Positions 53,708 through 64,000 of a stretch of DNA of 64,000 nucleotides are shown here, in pieces. Below the pieces are notes generated by a model that was given only the letters and a program-made list of their open reading frames with translations, was not told where the DNA came from and did no database searches. The position numbers and the translations under genes are program-made. The stretch covers positions 47,459 to 111,458 of the forward strand of contig CAXIWS010000751.1 in the NCBI GenBank assembly GCA_964036195.1, in the 5' to 3' direction. The stretch is from Sphaerolaimus hirsutus (lineage: Eukaryota > Nematoda > Chromadorea > Monhysterida > Sphaerolaimidae). The number at the start of each line of letters is the position of its first letter. The first letter of the stretch is position 1.

Positions 53708-55695
53708 TATATAAGTCTATAGACTTTTATACATGGCAGTTATTGTTGCATTTTTCTATGTCTGCGTACGTTACAAACGACAAATCAATACTGGAAGTTC
53801 AAAAAATTTCTGGCGAAATAATAAGCCTCCCCCTCGAAATACCCTCTCGTTTAATCCCCCCTCAAAATTCTCACCCTGAAACAATCACCCCCTGGGAAGT
53901 ATTTCGAGGAAATACGGTAGTTTTCCATTTCTATGCGTAAATAGATTTTTACAACAGCTTTTGGAGCCACATAGCGTCAACGAAACAGAAATTTGTTGAC
54001 ATTTTGAAACAGAAATGTAAACCCAAACATGTATCAATTGCAACCCGCTCAAAAGAATGTAGTCGGCATTTCTCCCGAAAACTGGTGAAAAAACACAAGC
54101 ACAAATCTACCACTTTACATTTCTGTTAACATAGTTGAAAACGTCAACTGTGTAAATTACTGAAAAATTGCCTGGAAAATGACTTCCTGGTGGCACTTCG
54201 TGTTAACCGCTGGATTTTTTGGTTCGTTTGAAATTTTTCCTGCAAACCATTTTTGAGATTGGAACAAGGAATTAGCTAATTAGGTATTTAGGTAAAAACT
54301 ATAAATTACTGTGCATTACTTCACCCTTTGTGAATCGTTCTTGAGTGTGAGAATAGAGCCGGTGGGTAGGGCTCGAAACTCGATTTTTTTCAAACTCGAG
54401 TTCGAGTCGCAACCCCAATTTTTTTTCGGTCAAGTCGGCGAGTCGAGTCGGGCGAGCCAGTGAAAGGTCGAGTCGAGTCTGGCAAAAATCTCGAGTCTCG
54501 AGTCGAGTCGGATGCATTACTTTTTGGTATGACCCTTGCAAAAATTTTTGATACTGGTTTCTCTTCCAATGTTTTCACACACTTAATGAGGTCTAAATGC
54601 CAACAGTTCATTTAAATATCAAGATAAAGCAAAAATAGAACTTTTTATCACTCATGTTGCTACAAATAAAGTTGCAAAAATAAAATCAGCCTACGGATGG
54701 ATAATTAACATCTTTTACAGCATTTTTTCGGATCAGTGGCAACATTTTTGATTTTTTAGGACAGTATTCAATGGAAACCCCGACTCGAAATTTGCCAAAA
54801 TTTCGAGTCGAGTCAGGCAAAAACCTCGAGTCTCGAGTTTGGGCCAAATTTTTCTGGTCGAGTCAGACGAGTCGAGTCGGTACCCTGTTTTACCCTCGAG
54901 TCACGAGTCGAGTCGAGTCGAGTCGAGTTCGAGCCCTACCGGTGGCGCTGCAAACGCTAGCTTATTGCCTTCCAGTAAACTAAACATTTAATCAACCATA
55001 GTTGTTAAGACGTATTTACTTTTACTTGCAGAATACCTATACCGCATGTATTCTAATAGAAGAGCGTCGTTCTATTTTTTCGTCAACTTTTTTACCTGTC
55101 GTTCTATTGAAGGTGCTGTTCTATTTTTTCACCAATTTTTTCCACGGATTTCTCATTCCACCATAGCCTTAATTTGAATGAAGCTGGAGAAATATTTTAA
55201 TGTCAAAGCATCAGTTTGAAATATACCTTACACCTATTTGAATCCTTTGAACGTTCTCACAATCCATTTTTGATTTATTTTTGTGTTTGGCACACTCCCA
55301 TGTCCCAACATACTTTCTACTTGCTGTTCTATTGAAGATGCCATTCTATAAGAAGAAATACGGTGCTCGTGTACTGAGTAAATACGTTGGCGTTTCCTCT
55401 GAAAAAAGTAGCAGTACTCGCTCCTACCTATACTTTTTGAATAGTCTTGAGTACAGAAAACGTATTTCAGATAGTTGTTCATACAGACTTTAAAAAGTAT
55501 AGGAGTAGAAAAGGGAGAAAATAGGCTGAAAATTGGGGAAAAATAGTCAAACACATGTATAAAAGCAACATATAGCCAAACATTTCTCATTTCAAAAAAG
55601 CCTTGTTTTTAATAAAGCTTGAGCAATATTCGCTCATCAGAACATCAATTTCAAATTTAACACCTATTTGAATGTTTTGCATGTTATCACCACCA
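53708..55695. repeat. Segmental duplication, copy 2
   Basis: Second copy of 51118-53103, offset about 2,590 bp. Differences include a shorter CGAGT run and substitutions at the foldback's left flank. It continues past 55695 into a CCAATAGAACGGCA-family piece (about 55740-55915) that copy 1 lacks. Confidence 0.9.
54367..54938. mobile_element. hAT-like foldback with CGAGT arms, copy 2
   Basis: The left end is TAGGGCTCGAAACTCGA and the right end is TCGAGTTCGAGCCCTA. The flanks are CCGGTGGG (54359-54366) and CCGGTGGC (54939-54946). It was inherited through the segmental duplication, since its position and target site are the same as in copy 1. Confidence 0.88.
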
Positions 55696-56139
55696 TCCAT
55701 TTTAGATTCATTTTTGTGTTTTCGCACACTCCCAACATAATTCCTACCTGCCGTTCTATTGGACCATTCAATTCATCTATTGGAGCCATTCAATTGGAGG
55801 CTGCCATTCTATTGTTTTCATGGGTGCAAAAATGTGCCAAAACCTGCCATTCTATTGGCGTGCCATTCTATTGGAGGTATGCCATTCTATTAGAAGAAAT
55901 ACAGTACTCAGTTTTGTGTTTTCCAGGAGGAAAAATACATTTACTAACATTTACTCATGAGTAAAAGTAGAACAATTTTACTTTACGTTTTCTGTACTTC
56001 GGGGGTGAGTAAAAAAATAAATGCTTTACGTTTAGGTACACCCCTAGAAAAAAGTCTTTAGCCTCCTGATCGGGAACAAAAAAATTCAATGTCTCCCCAG
56101 CTAACGTGCGACCTGCGTAGGTATATACCTACATGGGAT
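55696..56139. repeat. CCAATAGAACGGCA-family remnant and spacer
   Basis: CTGCCGTTCTATTGG, TGCCATTCTATTG and TTCTATTAGAAGAAATACAG motifs fill about 55740-55915. An AGTTGTTAA-family fragment follows at about 55960-56045. No gene. Confidence 0.5.
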
Positions 56140-56429
56140 CACAGCAAAAAAATGGGTGTGTGATGCGCGGTGAAGTGTCCTGAAGTGACTTCACGCAGAC
56201 GCGCAATGTCGGCGTGAAGACACTTCACCGCATTCCAGATGCTTCACGGCACTTCACGAACCATGCAAAGTATGCTGCAAAGGTTCGTGAAGTGCACTTC
56301 ACGAATTTCGGTTTTCGTGAAGTGAGTGGAAGACACTTCACCGAAAACTTCGTGAAGTGTGTGGAAGTGAGTGGAAGTGTCTTCACAGAGCGCACTTCCA
56401 CACACTTCACAAACCCATTTTTTGCTGTG
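56140..56429. mobile_element. CACAGCAAA-ended element, copy 2
   Basis: The left end is CACAGCAAAAAAATGGGT and the right end is ACCCATTTTTTGCTGTG. GAT flanks both sides (56137-56139 and 56430-56432). The interior is almost entirely GTGAAGTG/CACTTCAC subrepeats. Same family as 16573-16817. Confidence 0.8.
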
Positions 56430-57125
56430 GATGAATTCTTGTAGAGTAAGGTGCCTTTATGTCACATGTCGATTTTTAGCTTTCTGGGTGCGTTTCTGCT
56501 CATTTGACAGCTATCCAAAGTAAAATTTCAGGTGGAAAAAGTCTTTAGCCCTTTTGTGAAAATGTTAAGACAAAGAAAAAAAACGTGTTAAAATGATGAA
56601 TAAGACCTGTACTTCTCAGATATTTGTCACTTATTCACAAATTTGAATTCAAAATGGTTCAAAACAAAGAATTCCACTGCGATCTCGCACTCGCCGTGAT
56701 TTTCACCGAATTTTTTCTAAATCATCTGCCGTCACTCCACTAACGATGGCAAAAAAAGATTCGAAAATTTGAAAATATTTTCGAATTTTCGAATTTTTTC
56801 AAAATTTTCGAATTTTTATACCACCCCTGGAAAAAACACTTAAAAATCGATTTATTTTTTAAAAAAATTCGAAAATTCGAAAATAGTTTTCGAATTTTTC
56901 AGGGAATTCAAGGTGTCAAAAAGCAGTTCAGCGTGCTAAATAAAATGACAATTGATACGCGGTGGGTCTGAAAAAGTCTCATGTAACAAAAAAACAAACA
57001 TTAAAAAAACATTGAAATGGCACCCGCGGGGGCAGCGGCAGACTCCATCTATTTATGACATCTATTTAGGAATGCAGGGAGCCGCCCAAACAATTAGAAC
57101 CGCGGCGCGGATAGAGACTCCGGTC

Positions 57126-58557
57126 TAGTGATGGAAAAAGCGCCAGGCTTTTAGCGCCAAGCGCCAAAAGCGCCATGGCGCTTTTCCTACTTACAGCGCC
57201 AAGCGCCAATGGCGCCAGAGCAAAATAGCGACAAAGCGCCAAAAGCGCCATGGCGCTTTTCTGGACCTCAGCGCCAAGCGCCAATGGCGCCAGAGGGTAA
57301 TGGCGCCAAGCGCCACATTTTTTTCTTCTATTTGTTTTTAGAGTTATGAATACATAACTGTGACGTGCTGCTGATGTCGATGTAGTCTAGTTAACTTTGG
57401 CCATTAAAGTTCAATCAACCATGTAAGGGGGAAGGGAAATTCTGGAAGGGGATTCAGTGATTAGAAAAAATCCATTTTCTTGTAATCAATCATCTCTTGT
57501 GTCTTAATCATCAATGTTTATCAGTTGAGGCTTAAAATGAATAAAGGAGAATACAATACCAGTACATTTTTGTGAGAACTAAGGTATTTAAACAAATATG
57601 AGGACCTTTGAAAAGAGCACCATTTTACACCTTTGATTGAATTCGATGTAAATAAAGTTGTCTCCTGATATTAATCAATCTTTTATAAATAATGTAAAAT
57701 TGTAAAATAATAAATCACCTCTTAAGCCGGAATTAGAGCTCAGCGTCGATTCGACGTGAAATGACGACGTGAAATGATGTCGTGAAATTAATTACACGAG
57801 TGTGGATCATGCTACGGGTCTACAATTTTCTAAGGATAATATATGAATCAATACCTTAATCGTGTCCAATACTGAGTGTTATCAGCCACAACTAGAGCGA
57901 ATTGAAAAATTCAATTTTTATCATTCCACGTCATCATTTTACGTCAGGGAACAACTTGACATTTCACGTCAGACTATTGCAAGCAGCAGTCTGACGTGAA
58001 ATGTCAAGTTGTTCCCTGACACTGTGACGTGAAATGATGATGACGTGAAATGATAAAAATTGAATTTTTCAATTCGCTCTAGTTGTGGCTGATAACACTC
58101 AGTATTGGACACGATTAAGGTATTGATTCATATATTATCCTTAGAAAATTGTAGACCCGTCGCATGATCCACACTTGTGTAATTAATTTCACGTCATCAT
58201 TTCACGTCGAATCAACGCTGAGCTCTAATTCCCGCTTTACAACACCCTTACATGGATCAAAATTTATTCAGTTGCCCTCAAAGTTAATCAACTGGAGTTC
58301 CAATTTAACAGTATCATAGCAATTTTGCAATCAAGGTTGGCGCTTTTTTGGCGCCATTTAAAATGCCGGCGCCAGGCGCCAATAGCGCCACCAGAAAATG
58401 GCGCCAAGCGCCAAAAGCGCCATGGCGCTTTCTGAGATCCCGGCGCCAAGCGCCAATGGCGCCAGAGCGTTTCAGCGCCAAGCGCCAAAAGCGCCATGGC
58501 GCTTTTTGCTTTGGCGCTGGCGCCAGGCGCCAGCGCCATGGCGCTTTTCCATCACTA
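57126..58557. mobile_element. hAT-like foldback element with cargo, copy 3
   Basis: The left end is TAGTGATGGAAAAAGCGCC and the right end is GGCGCTTTTCCATCACTA. Perfect CTCCGGTC duplications occur at 57118-57125 and 58558-58565. The arms of GGCGCCATTGGCGCTTGGCGC units are at 57126-57325 and 58333-58557. The loop of about 1 kb is unrelated to the loops of the copies at 12354 and 18265. It contains its own palindrome at 57724-58240. Confidence 0.9.
57724..58240. mobile_element. Long hairpin element with GGAATTAGAGCTC ends
   Basis: The arms of about 230 bp are almost perfect: GGAATTAGAGCTCAGCG facing CGCTGAGCTCTAATTCC, and TGACGTGAAATGTCAAGTTG facing its complement near the centre. The centre is at about 57980. 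TTA occurs at both ends, compatible with a 3-bp duplication. TGACGTGAAATGA subrepeats recur inside. Non-coding. Confidence 0.8.
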
Positions 58558-58966
58558 CTCCGGTCCATCAAAAAAATCGCTCGCGGGTCTTCCGAGGGGC
58601 AGTCACACAAACATTTTTGGAAGGCATTCTGCCCCAGTGAAAATAGTGCAAACTGATCCACATAAGTGTTTCTACCATTTGTCATGTTAAAGTGATATGA
58701 AATTGTCATGTAATGCTTCACTTACAGTGAAATTAAGGTTAAAAGGGGCTCCAAACATGAAAACAGTCCAAATACTGTGTTTTAAGTTTCAAATTCAATC
58801 TTTTTTTCTGAAAAAATTCGAAAATTGCAAGAAAGATTTGAAAATTCGAAAATTAAATTTGAACATTTATTTGGGAAAAATTTGAAAATTCAAAAATTCA
58901 TTTTAGAAAAAACACTTAAAAATTTTAATACTTTTTTCTGGGAGGTTTGCCATCGTTACACTCCAC

Positions 58967-59451
58967 CGACAAATATCGACCCGGCATGGTGCAGATTTTT
59001 GAAAGTATGAACAAAACGAAACGTTGGCACCGTGCCAGCTCATATCGGCACAATTTAGCGAAATGTTAAAAAATCCTAAAAATTTCGCGAAGGCGCTGCG
59101 TTCACGGTTAATGAAATGTTGACTATATACGCAAGAGAGGGGCCATATTTCTACTGTGTAGGGTCGACATAATGACCCCCCCCCCCCTATGTATGAGTTT
59201 CACCCCTCAGTGACCCATATTTTATGTTTGGCTCGCCATTGAACCAAAAAAATTAAAGGGCTAAAGACATTTTTCCAGGAGTGTATACTTTGAAAAAAGT
59301 TTGGTACTTTTAACAACTCTGCAGTCAACTCATAAACCAACTTTGAATGGCATTTGAGTTTACTGGAGTTGGGTGTCCGTGAACTATTTACTGCTGCTAT
59401 GTAATTGTGACGGAAAGGTACCACAAAAACGGCGCAATAAATAATATGGCC
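58967..59451. other. No gene; AGTTGTTAA-family fragment
   Basis: TTGAAAAAAGTTTGGTACTTTTAACAACTCTG at about 59289-59321 is a right end of the family at 14883-15387, without its left end. A poly-C run lies at about 59176. Nothing else is supportable. Confidence 0.45.
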
Positions 59452-59654
59452 GGCCACACAAGCAAGTTTTCAACCGAAATTTTGAAAACTCGTAAATCAG
59501 CATTAAATGCATTTGAGTTTTCTTGAGTGAGGTGCCCGTCAACTACAGTTGACGAAGATAAAAAATGATTTACCGGTATTCCAAAAAACTCAACTGCGTT
59601 CTATGCTGATTTACGAGTTTTCAAAATTTCGGTTGAAAACTAGCTTGTGTGGCC
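59452..59654. repeat. Inverted repeat with GGCCACACAAG ends
   Basis: GGCCACACAAGCAAGTTTTC and CCGAAATTTTGAAAACTCG on the left are matched by CGAGTTTTCAAAATTTCGG and GAAAACTAGCTTGTGTGGCC on the right. The arms are about 55 bp around a spacer of about 90 bp. Probably a small foldback element. Confidence 0.65.
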
Positions 59655-59859
59655 ACAATGTCGATATACTGCCTTTTTTGTCAAATATTCAGCCTGAAAC
59701 TTTTTCACACACGTTCAGCCTGCGTCGAAGGGGGTACTCCCCGCAGCATTTGCGAATTGTGCTCCTGCGTTCGCAAAAATCCATATAAATCAATTCAATG
59801 CACTGAGGAAAACCTGGCTGGCTTAAAATTGGTTGGTGAAATTGGTAAATATTTTTCAG

Positions 59860-62800
59860 GGTCTATCATCCAGTGACTTTACACCTGTCACACTCGGTTT
59901 ACGCTGGAAGCTTGCCAACGATATTTAACGCATGTCATTTCGATCAAATATTGGGCTGTAGGGAAAGTTCTTTCCGTATCAGTGTCGTCTCGCAATGGAT
60001 CGCCCTGGTGCCGGTTCCGCAAGTGGACAAGTTAAGACTCGCTTCGCCTAAGAACCAAACATGCCTATTTTGTTCCTGTTACAAAAAAAATTTTTGCGTT
60101 TTTTTTCATGGATTTGGAATCTCCATAACTAGAAACTTAAAATTTCCTTCCATGCATATATCCGGAAATGTCATCTTCCTACTGAAAAAATTGATCAAAG
60201 TCAAAAGTCACCATTTTTCAGGCTGTTTTTTGGAAATTCATAACTTTTGTTTGACTTTATCTATCAATATAATATTTTGTATTTTTATTAAGAAAGTTGT
60301 GGAGATTAATTGGCCCATACAAACTAGTTTCATCAAATGTTTTTTTCTCAATGAAAATGATGGCTGAAATTTGAAAATGGCATCAAATTTTCAGTTTGTA
60401 ATTGAGAGCTTAGCTTTTTTTTGCAAAAACTGTGCCCAATTGCATAGTTTATTTTACAAAAATAAAATAGAAAAAGTAGGTCTGCCAATTTTTGCCACAA
60501 CAGTTTGAAACAGCCCGACACCCGTCTCACCACCGCAGACAAGCCCACTCTGAAGACTCAGATGAAGTTGTATGAAAAAAGTTTTCATCATAAACTTAGG
60601 TTATTTTTACATGTCTTTCATTTGTATATTTCCATTTTTTTAAAACATAATTTGGAAGGGTGCTTCCATACAAAAATTCACTTTTCACATAAAAAAATTC
60701 TGAGCCCCATTTTTATGGTGCATTTGGAATCTTTGTACATAGAAACTAAGAATTTCTTTCCATACATATATCTGGAAATGCCATCTTCCTACAAAAAAAA
60801 TTGATTGAAGTCAAAAATCATCTTTTTCCAGACGTTTCTTTGGAAATTCAAAACTTTTGCTTGACATCATCTATCAATTTGATATTTTAGATTTTTATTA
60901 ATATAGTTTTGGAGATAAATTGGCCCATACAATCAAACTTCATCAGATTTTGTTTTCTCACTGAAAATAGTGGCTGAAATTTTGAAAATGGCACCAAGTT
61001 TTTTGTTCTGAATTGAGAGCTTAGCTTTTTTCACAAAAACTGTGCTCAATTGCATAGTTTATGATAAAAAAATAAAAACCAAAAGGTAGGTCTGCACTTT
61101 TTTACCACAGCAGTTTGAAATGATCAACAACGCAGATGTCACGATCACAGACAATCCCACTCTGAAGACTCAGATGAAGTTTTATGAAAAAAGTTTCCAT
61201 TATATTCTTAGGTTATTTTATCATGCTCTTTCATTTATATGTCTCCATTTTTTATTAAACACACTTTGAAAGGGTGCTGTCATACAAAAGTGTACTTTTT
61301 AGCACATATCACAAGTGTGGTCATGTAAAATCCAAAAATTATTCATTTGTACTAGTAGCTAACTGTTCTGACAGTAGCTTTCAGCTGGCCATTTGGTTAT
61401 TTTATGTTTCTGCTAAATTGCACTTGCATAAAAAAATAAATATCACAAGCATGATCACATGTGAATATCATGTCCCAACCCTAGTTCATAGCAGTTAGAT
61501 TGCAAACAGAAACATAAAATAACCAAATGGCCAGCTAAAAGCTACTGTCAGAACAGTTAGCTAATGGTAAAAATGAATTATTTTTGGATTTTACATGATC
61601 ACACTTGTGATATTTGCTAAAAAAGTAGACTTTTGTATGACAGCACCCTTTCAAAGTGTGTTTAATAAAAAATGGAGACATACAAATGAAAGAGCATGAT
61701 AAAATAACCTAAGAATATAATGGAAACTTTTTTCATAAAACTTCATCTGAGTCTTCAGAGTGGGATTGTCTGTGATCATGACATCTGCGTTGTTGATCAT
61801 TTCAAACTGCTGTGGTAAAAAAGTGCAGACCTAGTTTTTGGATTTTATTTTTTTATCATAAACTATGCAATTGAGCACAGTTTTTGTGAAAAAAGCTAAG
61901 CTCTCAATTCAGAACAAAAAACTTGGTGCCATTTTCAAAATTTCAGCCACAATTTTCAGTGAGAAAAAAAATCTGAGGAAGTTTGATTGTATGGGCCAAT
62001 TAATCTCCAAAACTATCTTGGTAAAAATCCAAAATATCACATTGATAGATGATGTCAAGCAAAAGTTTTGAATTTCCTAAGAAACATCCAGAACAAAATA
62101 TGATTTTTGACTTTTATCAATTTTTTTAGTGGAAGATGGCATTTCCAGATATATGTATGGAAGGAAATTTTTAGTTTCTATGTATGAGGATTCCAAATCC
62201 ACCATAAAAATGGGGGTCACAATTTTTTATGTGAAAAGTGCATTTTTGTATGACAGCACCTATCCAAAGTATATTTAATAAAAAATGGAGATATACAAAT
62301 GAAAGAACCTGTAAACATAACCAAAGTTTATGATGAAAACTTTTTTCATACAACTTCATCTGAGTCTTCAGAGTGGGTCTGTCTGCGGTGGTGAGACGTG
62401 TGTCGGGCTGTTTCAAACTGTTGTGGCAAAAATTGGCAGACCTACTTTTTCTATTTTATTTTTGTAAAATAAACTATGCAATTGGGCACAGTTTTTGCAA
62501 AAAAAAGCTAAGCTCTCAATTACAAACTGAAAATTTGATGCCATTTTCAACATTTCAGCCATCATTTTCGTTGAGAAAAAAACATTTGATGAAACTAGTT
62601 TGTATGGGCCAATTAATCTCCACAACTTTCTTAATAAAAATACAAAATATTTTATTGATAGATAAAGTCAAACAAAAGTTATGAATTTCCAAAAAACAGC
62701 CTGAAAAATGGTGACTTTTGACTTTGATCAATTTTTTCAGTAGGAAGATGACATTTCCGGATATATGCATGGAAGGAAATTTTAAGTTTCTGGTTATGGA

Positions 62801-62913
62801 GATTCCAAATCCATGAAAAAAAACGCAAAAAAAATTTTTGTAACAAGGGGGGTTTGGTCCTTAGGCGAAGTGAGTCTTAAATTTTTACGATCTCACGCAA
62901 CAGGCGCCAGCAG
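59860..62913 (+). pseudogene. Candidate host exon interrupted by a giant foldback
   Basis: After the acceptor ATATTTTTCAG, an open frame runs VYHPVTLHLSHSVYAGSLPT then IFNACHFDQILGCRESSFRI and SVVSQWIALVPVPQVDKL to the TTAA at 60032-60035. On the far side of the inverted-repeat element, bases from 62881 continue in the same frame as FYDLTQQAPAG, ending at CCAGCAG before a GTAAAA donor at 62914 (phase 1). The exon is about 210 bp without the insert. The family is not recognised. Continuity of frame and splice donor across the insert is the main evidence that this is real coding sequence. Confidence 0.5.
60032..62880. mobile_element. 2.85-kb giant inverted-repeat element at TTAA
   Basis: The left end is TTAAGACTCGCTTCGCCTAAG and the right end, reversed, is TTTAAGACTCACTTCGCCTAAG. 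The arms are about 1.4 kb each (60032-61425 and 61492-62880), highly similar, around a spacer of about 65 bp. Each arm contains about two direct copies of a roughly 600-bp unit, recognisable by CTCTGAAGACTCAGATGAAG and ATTGAGAGCTTAGCTTTTTT. TTAA at both edges fits a piggyBac-type target duplication, though TTAA could also belong to the termini. No transposase frame is found. Confidence 0.85.
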
Positions 62914-63079
62914 GTAAAAATTCGACCCTTTTGTGCATTAAGGGACTTACCTAATCCGATTTGAGTGCCAAATATTTTTTCTGCATTGCATAGTGCCCGG
63001 GCACTATGCATGGAACTTTTTGCAATGTAAAATGCCCCCCGGGCACTATTATCGGGGGGGGGGGGGTCCTATACTCGCA

Positions 63080-63251
63080 GAAATACGGTAATCTGTCTGC
63101 CCAACAAATTTGGTCGGGTCAATTAAATTTCGCACCCGGTGACCCGCCCACATCTGGCTTGCATAGATATGCGAACATTGATTACGCATCTGGGAACTTG
63201 ACCGCGGTGTATGGAGGATACCACATTGCTGTCTGTCAGGTTGAAGCTGGT
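63080..63251 (+). other. Candidate exon, unrecognised
   Basis: The frame reads SAQQIWSGQLNFAPGDPPTS then GLHRYANIDYASGNLTAVYG and GYHIAVCQVEAG, before the donor GTAAAT at 63252 (phase 1). Composition and codon use look like coding sequence. The upstream boundary is obscured by a TACCGTAT-family tail (GGGGG...AAATACGGTA, to about 63091) that provides the only nearby AG (TCGCAG). It may belong to the same gene as 59860-62913. No known family is recognised. Confidence 0.4.
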
Positions 63252-63373
63252 AAATGCTTAGTTTTTGTGTTTTTGAGAGCATGATTTTATTAATACACCA
63301 ACGCTGAGGCGTTTTTTTTTGCGGACAGAACTTGTAGACGAATTTTTCTTTTTTGAGTGTTTTTAAATCAATA

Positions 63374-63486
63374 TACCGTATTTCCTCGAAATACACCCCC
63401 TTGAACAAACCCCCCTCGTAATACCCCCTCAAAGTGTCCACTCTGGAAAAATAAACCCCCTGGGGGAATTTCGAGGTAATACAGTA
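63374..63486. mobile_element. Short complete TACCGTAT-family element
   Basis: The left end is TACCGTATTTCCTCGAAATA and the right end is AATTTCGAGGTAATACAGTA. At 113 bp it is one of the shortest complete copies. The interior contains the C-rich block and AAAAATAAACCCCCTGGGGG. Confidence 0.7.
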
Positions 63487-63864
63487 ATTCACGATGTTAG
63501 AAAATGAACATTTTATACAACTTTATTGATATTTAGAAATCTATAAAATTTGTGTGTAAATCGTTTTAAAGACTTTCAACAAGATTTGCATGCATGTAAA
63601 TCACAACTTACTCACACTACAGTTGAAGTTTCAGCTTGGTGCACAATGCAATGTCACAAAAATATAAAATTTTACAAAATTGCCAGAGAATTTCAGTGAA
63701 ATTTCACCGAAGTCTATGATTTTCACTCAGTATTCACTTTTTTCTACCTTTCGACTTTTGACTATGTTTGAGTATTGTAAGCAATATACGTATTTCTATT
63801 TTTTAAAGTAACTTATACATAGTTATAGTAATTTCTCTCAGATGTTGCACCTTGAAAAAGCCCA
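63487..63864. other. No gene or repeat recognised
   Basis: AT-rich sequence without a supportable feature. Confidence 0.5.
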
Positions 63865-64000
63865 TACCGTATTACCTCGAAATACCCCCAGGGGGTTTAT
63901 TATTTCTCCAGCAAAATTTGAGGGGGGATAATTCGAGGGGGGTTTATTCCGGGGGGGGGTCTATTATTTTGCCAGAAATTATCGGAAATTCCCCATACGC
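63865..64000. mobile_element. TACCGTAT-family element, cut by the window end
   Basis: The left end is TACCGTATTACCTCGAAATA, followed by the same module as the copy at 6256 (GGGGGTTTATTATTTC, CCAGAAATT, GGAAATTCCCCATACGC). The right end lies beyond the window. Confidence 0.7.

Larger units (their letters stand above)
56741..58958. mobile_element. hAT-like element with TAACGATGGCAAA ends, copy 2
   Basis: The left end is TAACGATGGCAAAA and the right end is GGTTTGCCATCGTTA. Perfect CACTCCAC duplications occur at 56733-56740 and 58959-58966. The arms of TTCGAAAATTCGAAAA repeats are at 56755-56905 and 58800-58945. Another hAT-like element (57126-58557) is inserted inside. Confidence 0.9.

Noticed and set aside
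60032..62880. Frames of 60-160 codons in the giant hairpin
   Set aside because: AT-driven and inconsistent between the four repeated units. No transposase motif.
1..64000. Bacterial or viral genome origin
   Set aside because: Intron boundaries, LTR retrotransposons with tRNA-Ser priming, TRIM and hAT-like elements, and absence of dense genes all indicate an animal nuclear genome.

Overview
This is eukaryotic DNA, almost certainly from an invertebrate animal. It is AT-rich, with no operons and no long host open reading frames. The few host coding pieces are short exons with GT/AG boundaries. Two BEL/Pao LTR retrotransposons are present, a superfamily known from animals. Nothing in the window fixes the phylum.

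From 1 to 22 kb lies a dense graveyard of small non-autonomous transposons around a decaying ankyrin-repeat gene. Four phase-1 ankyrin exons run from 11162 to 17251 on the plus strand. Two of them are split at the same codon by an inverted-repeat insert, one has a nonsense codon, and one has lost its splice acceptor to a hAT-type terminus. A miniature LTR retrotransposon (TRIM) with intact target duplication sits at 9361-10077. Several foldback elements with GGCGCC-rich arms and 8-bp target duplications (hAT-like) occur here.

From 21 to 48 kb there is a four-level nest. A short dispersed element (20960-48013) contains a hAT-like foldback element (21065-47777, duplication ATGTACAT). That element contains BEL/Pao element A (minus strand, 22183-47362, duplication ACATT). 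Element A contains BEL/Pao element B (plus strand, 26468-39032, duplication GTCGC). B encodes Gag, protease, reverse transcriptase, RNase H, integrase and an envelope-like glycoprotein in one 2,900-codon frame between LTRs that look identical, so it is a very recent insertion. A is its close relative, cut in the integrase C-terminal region by B and frameshifted near its end.

From 48 to 64 kb the pattern continues: more hAT-like foldbacks with 8-bp duplications, a 2-kb direct segmental duplication (51118-53103 and 53708-55695), a 2.85-kb giant inverted repeat (60032-62880) inserted at TTAA inside what looks like a host exon, and a few isolated candidate exons. No DNA transposase gene is visible, so the small elements must have been moved in trans.
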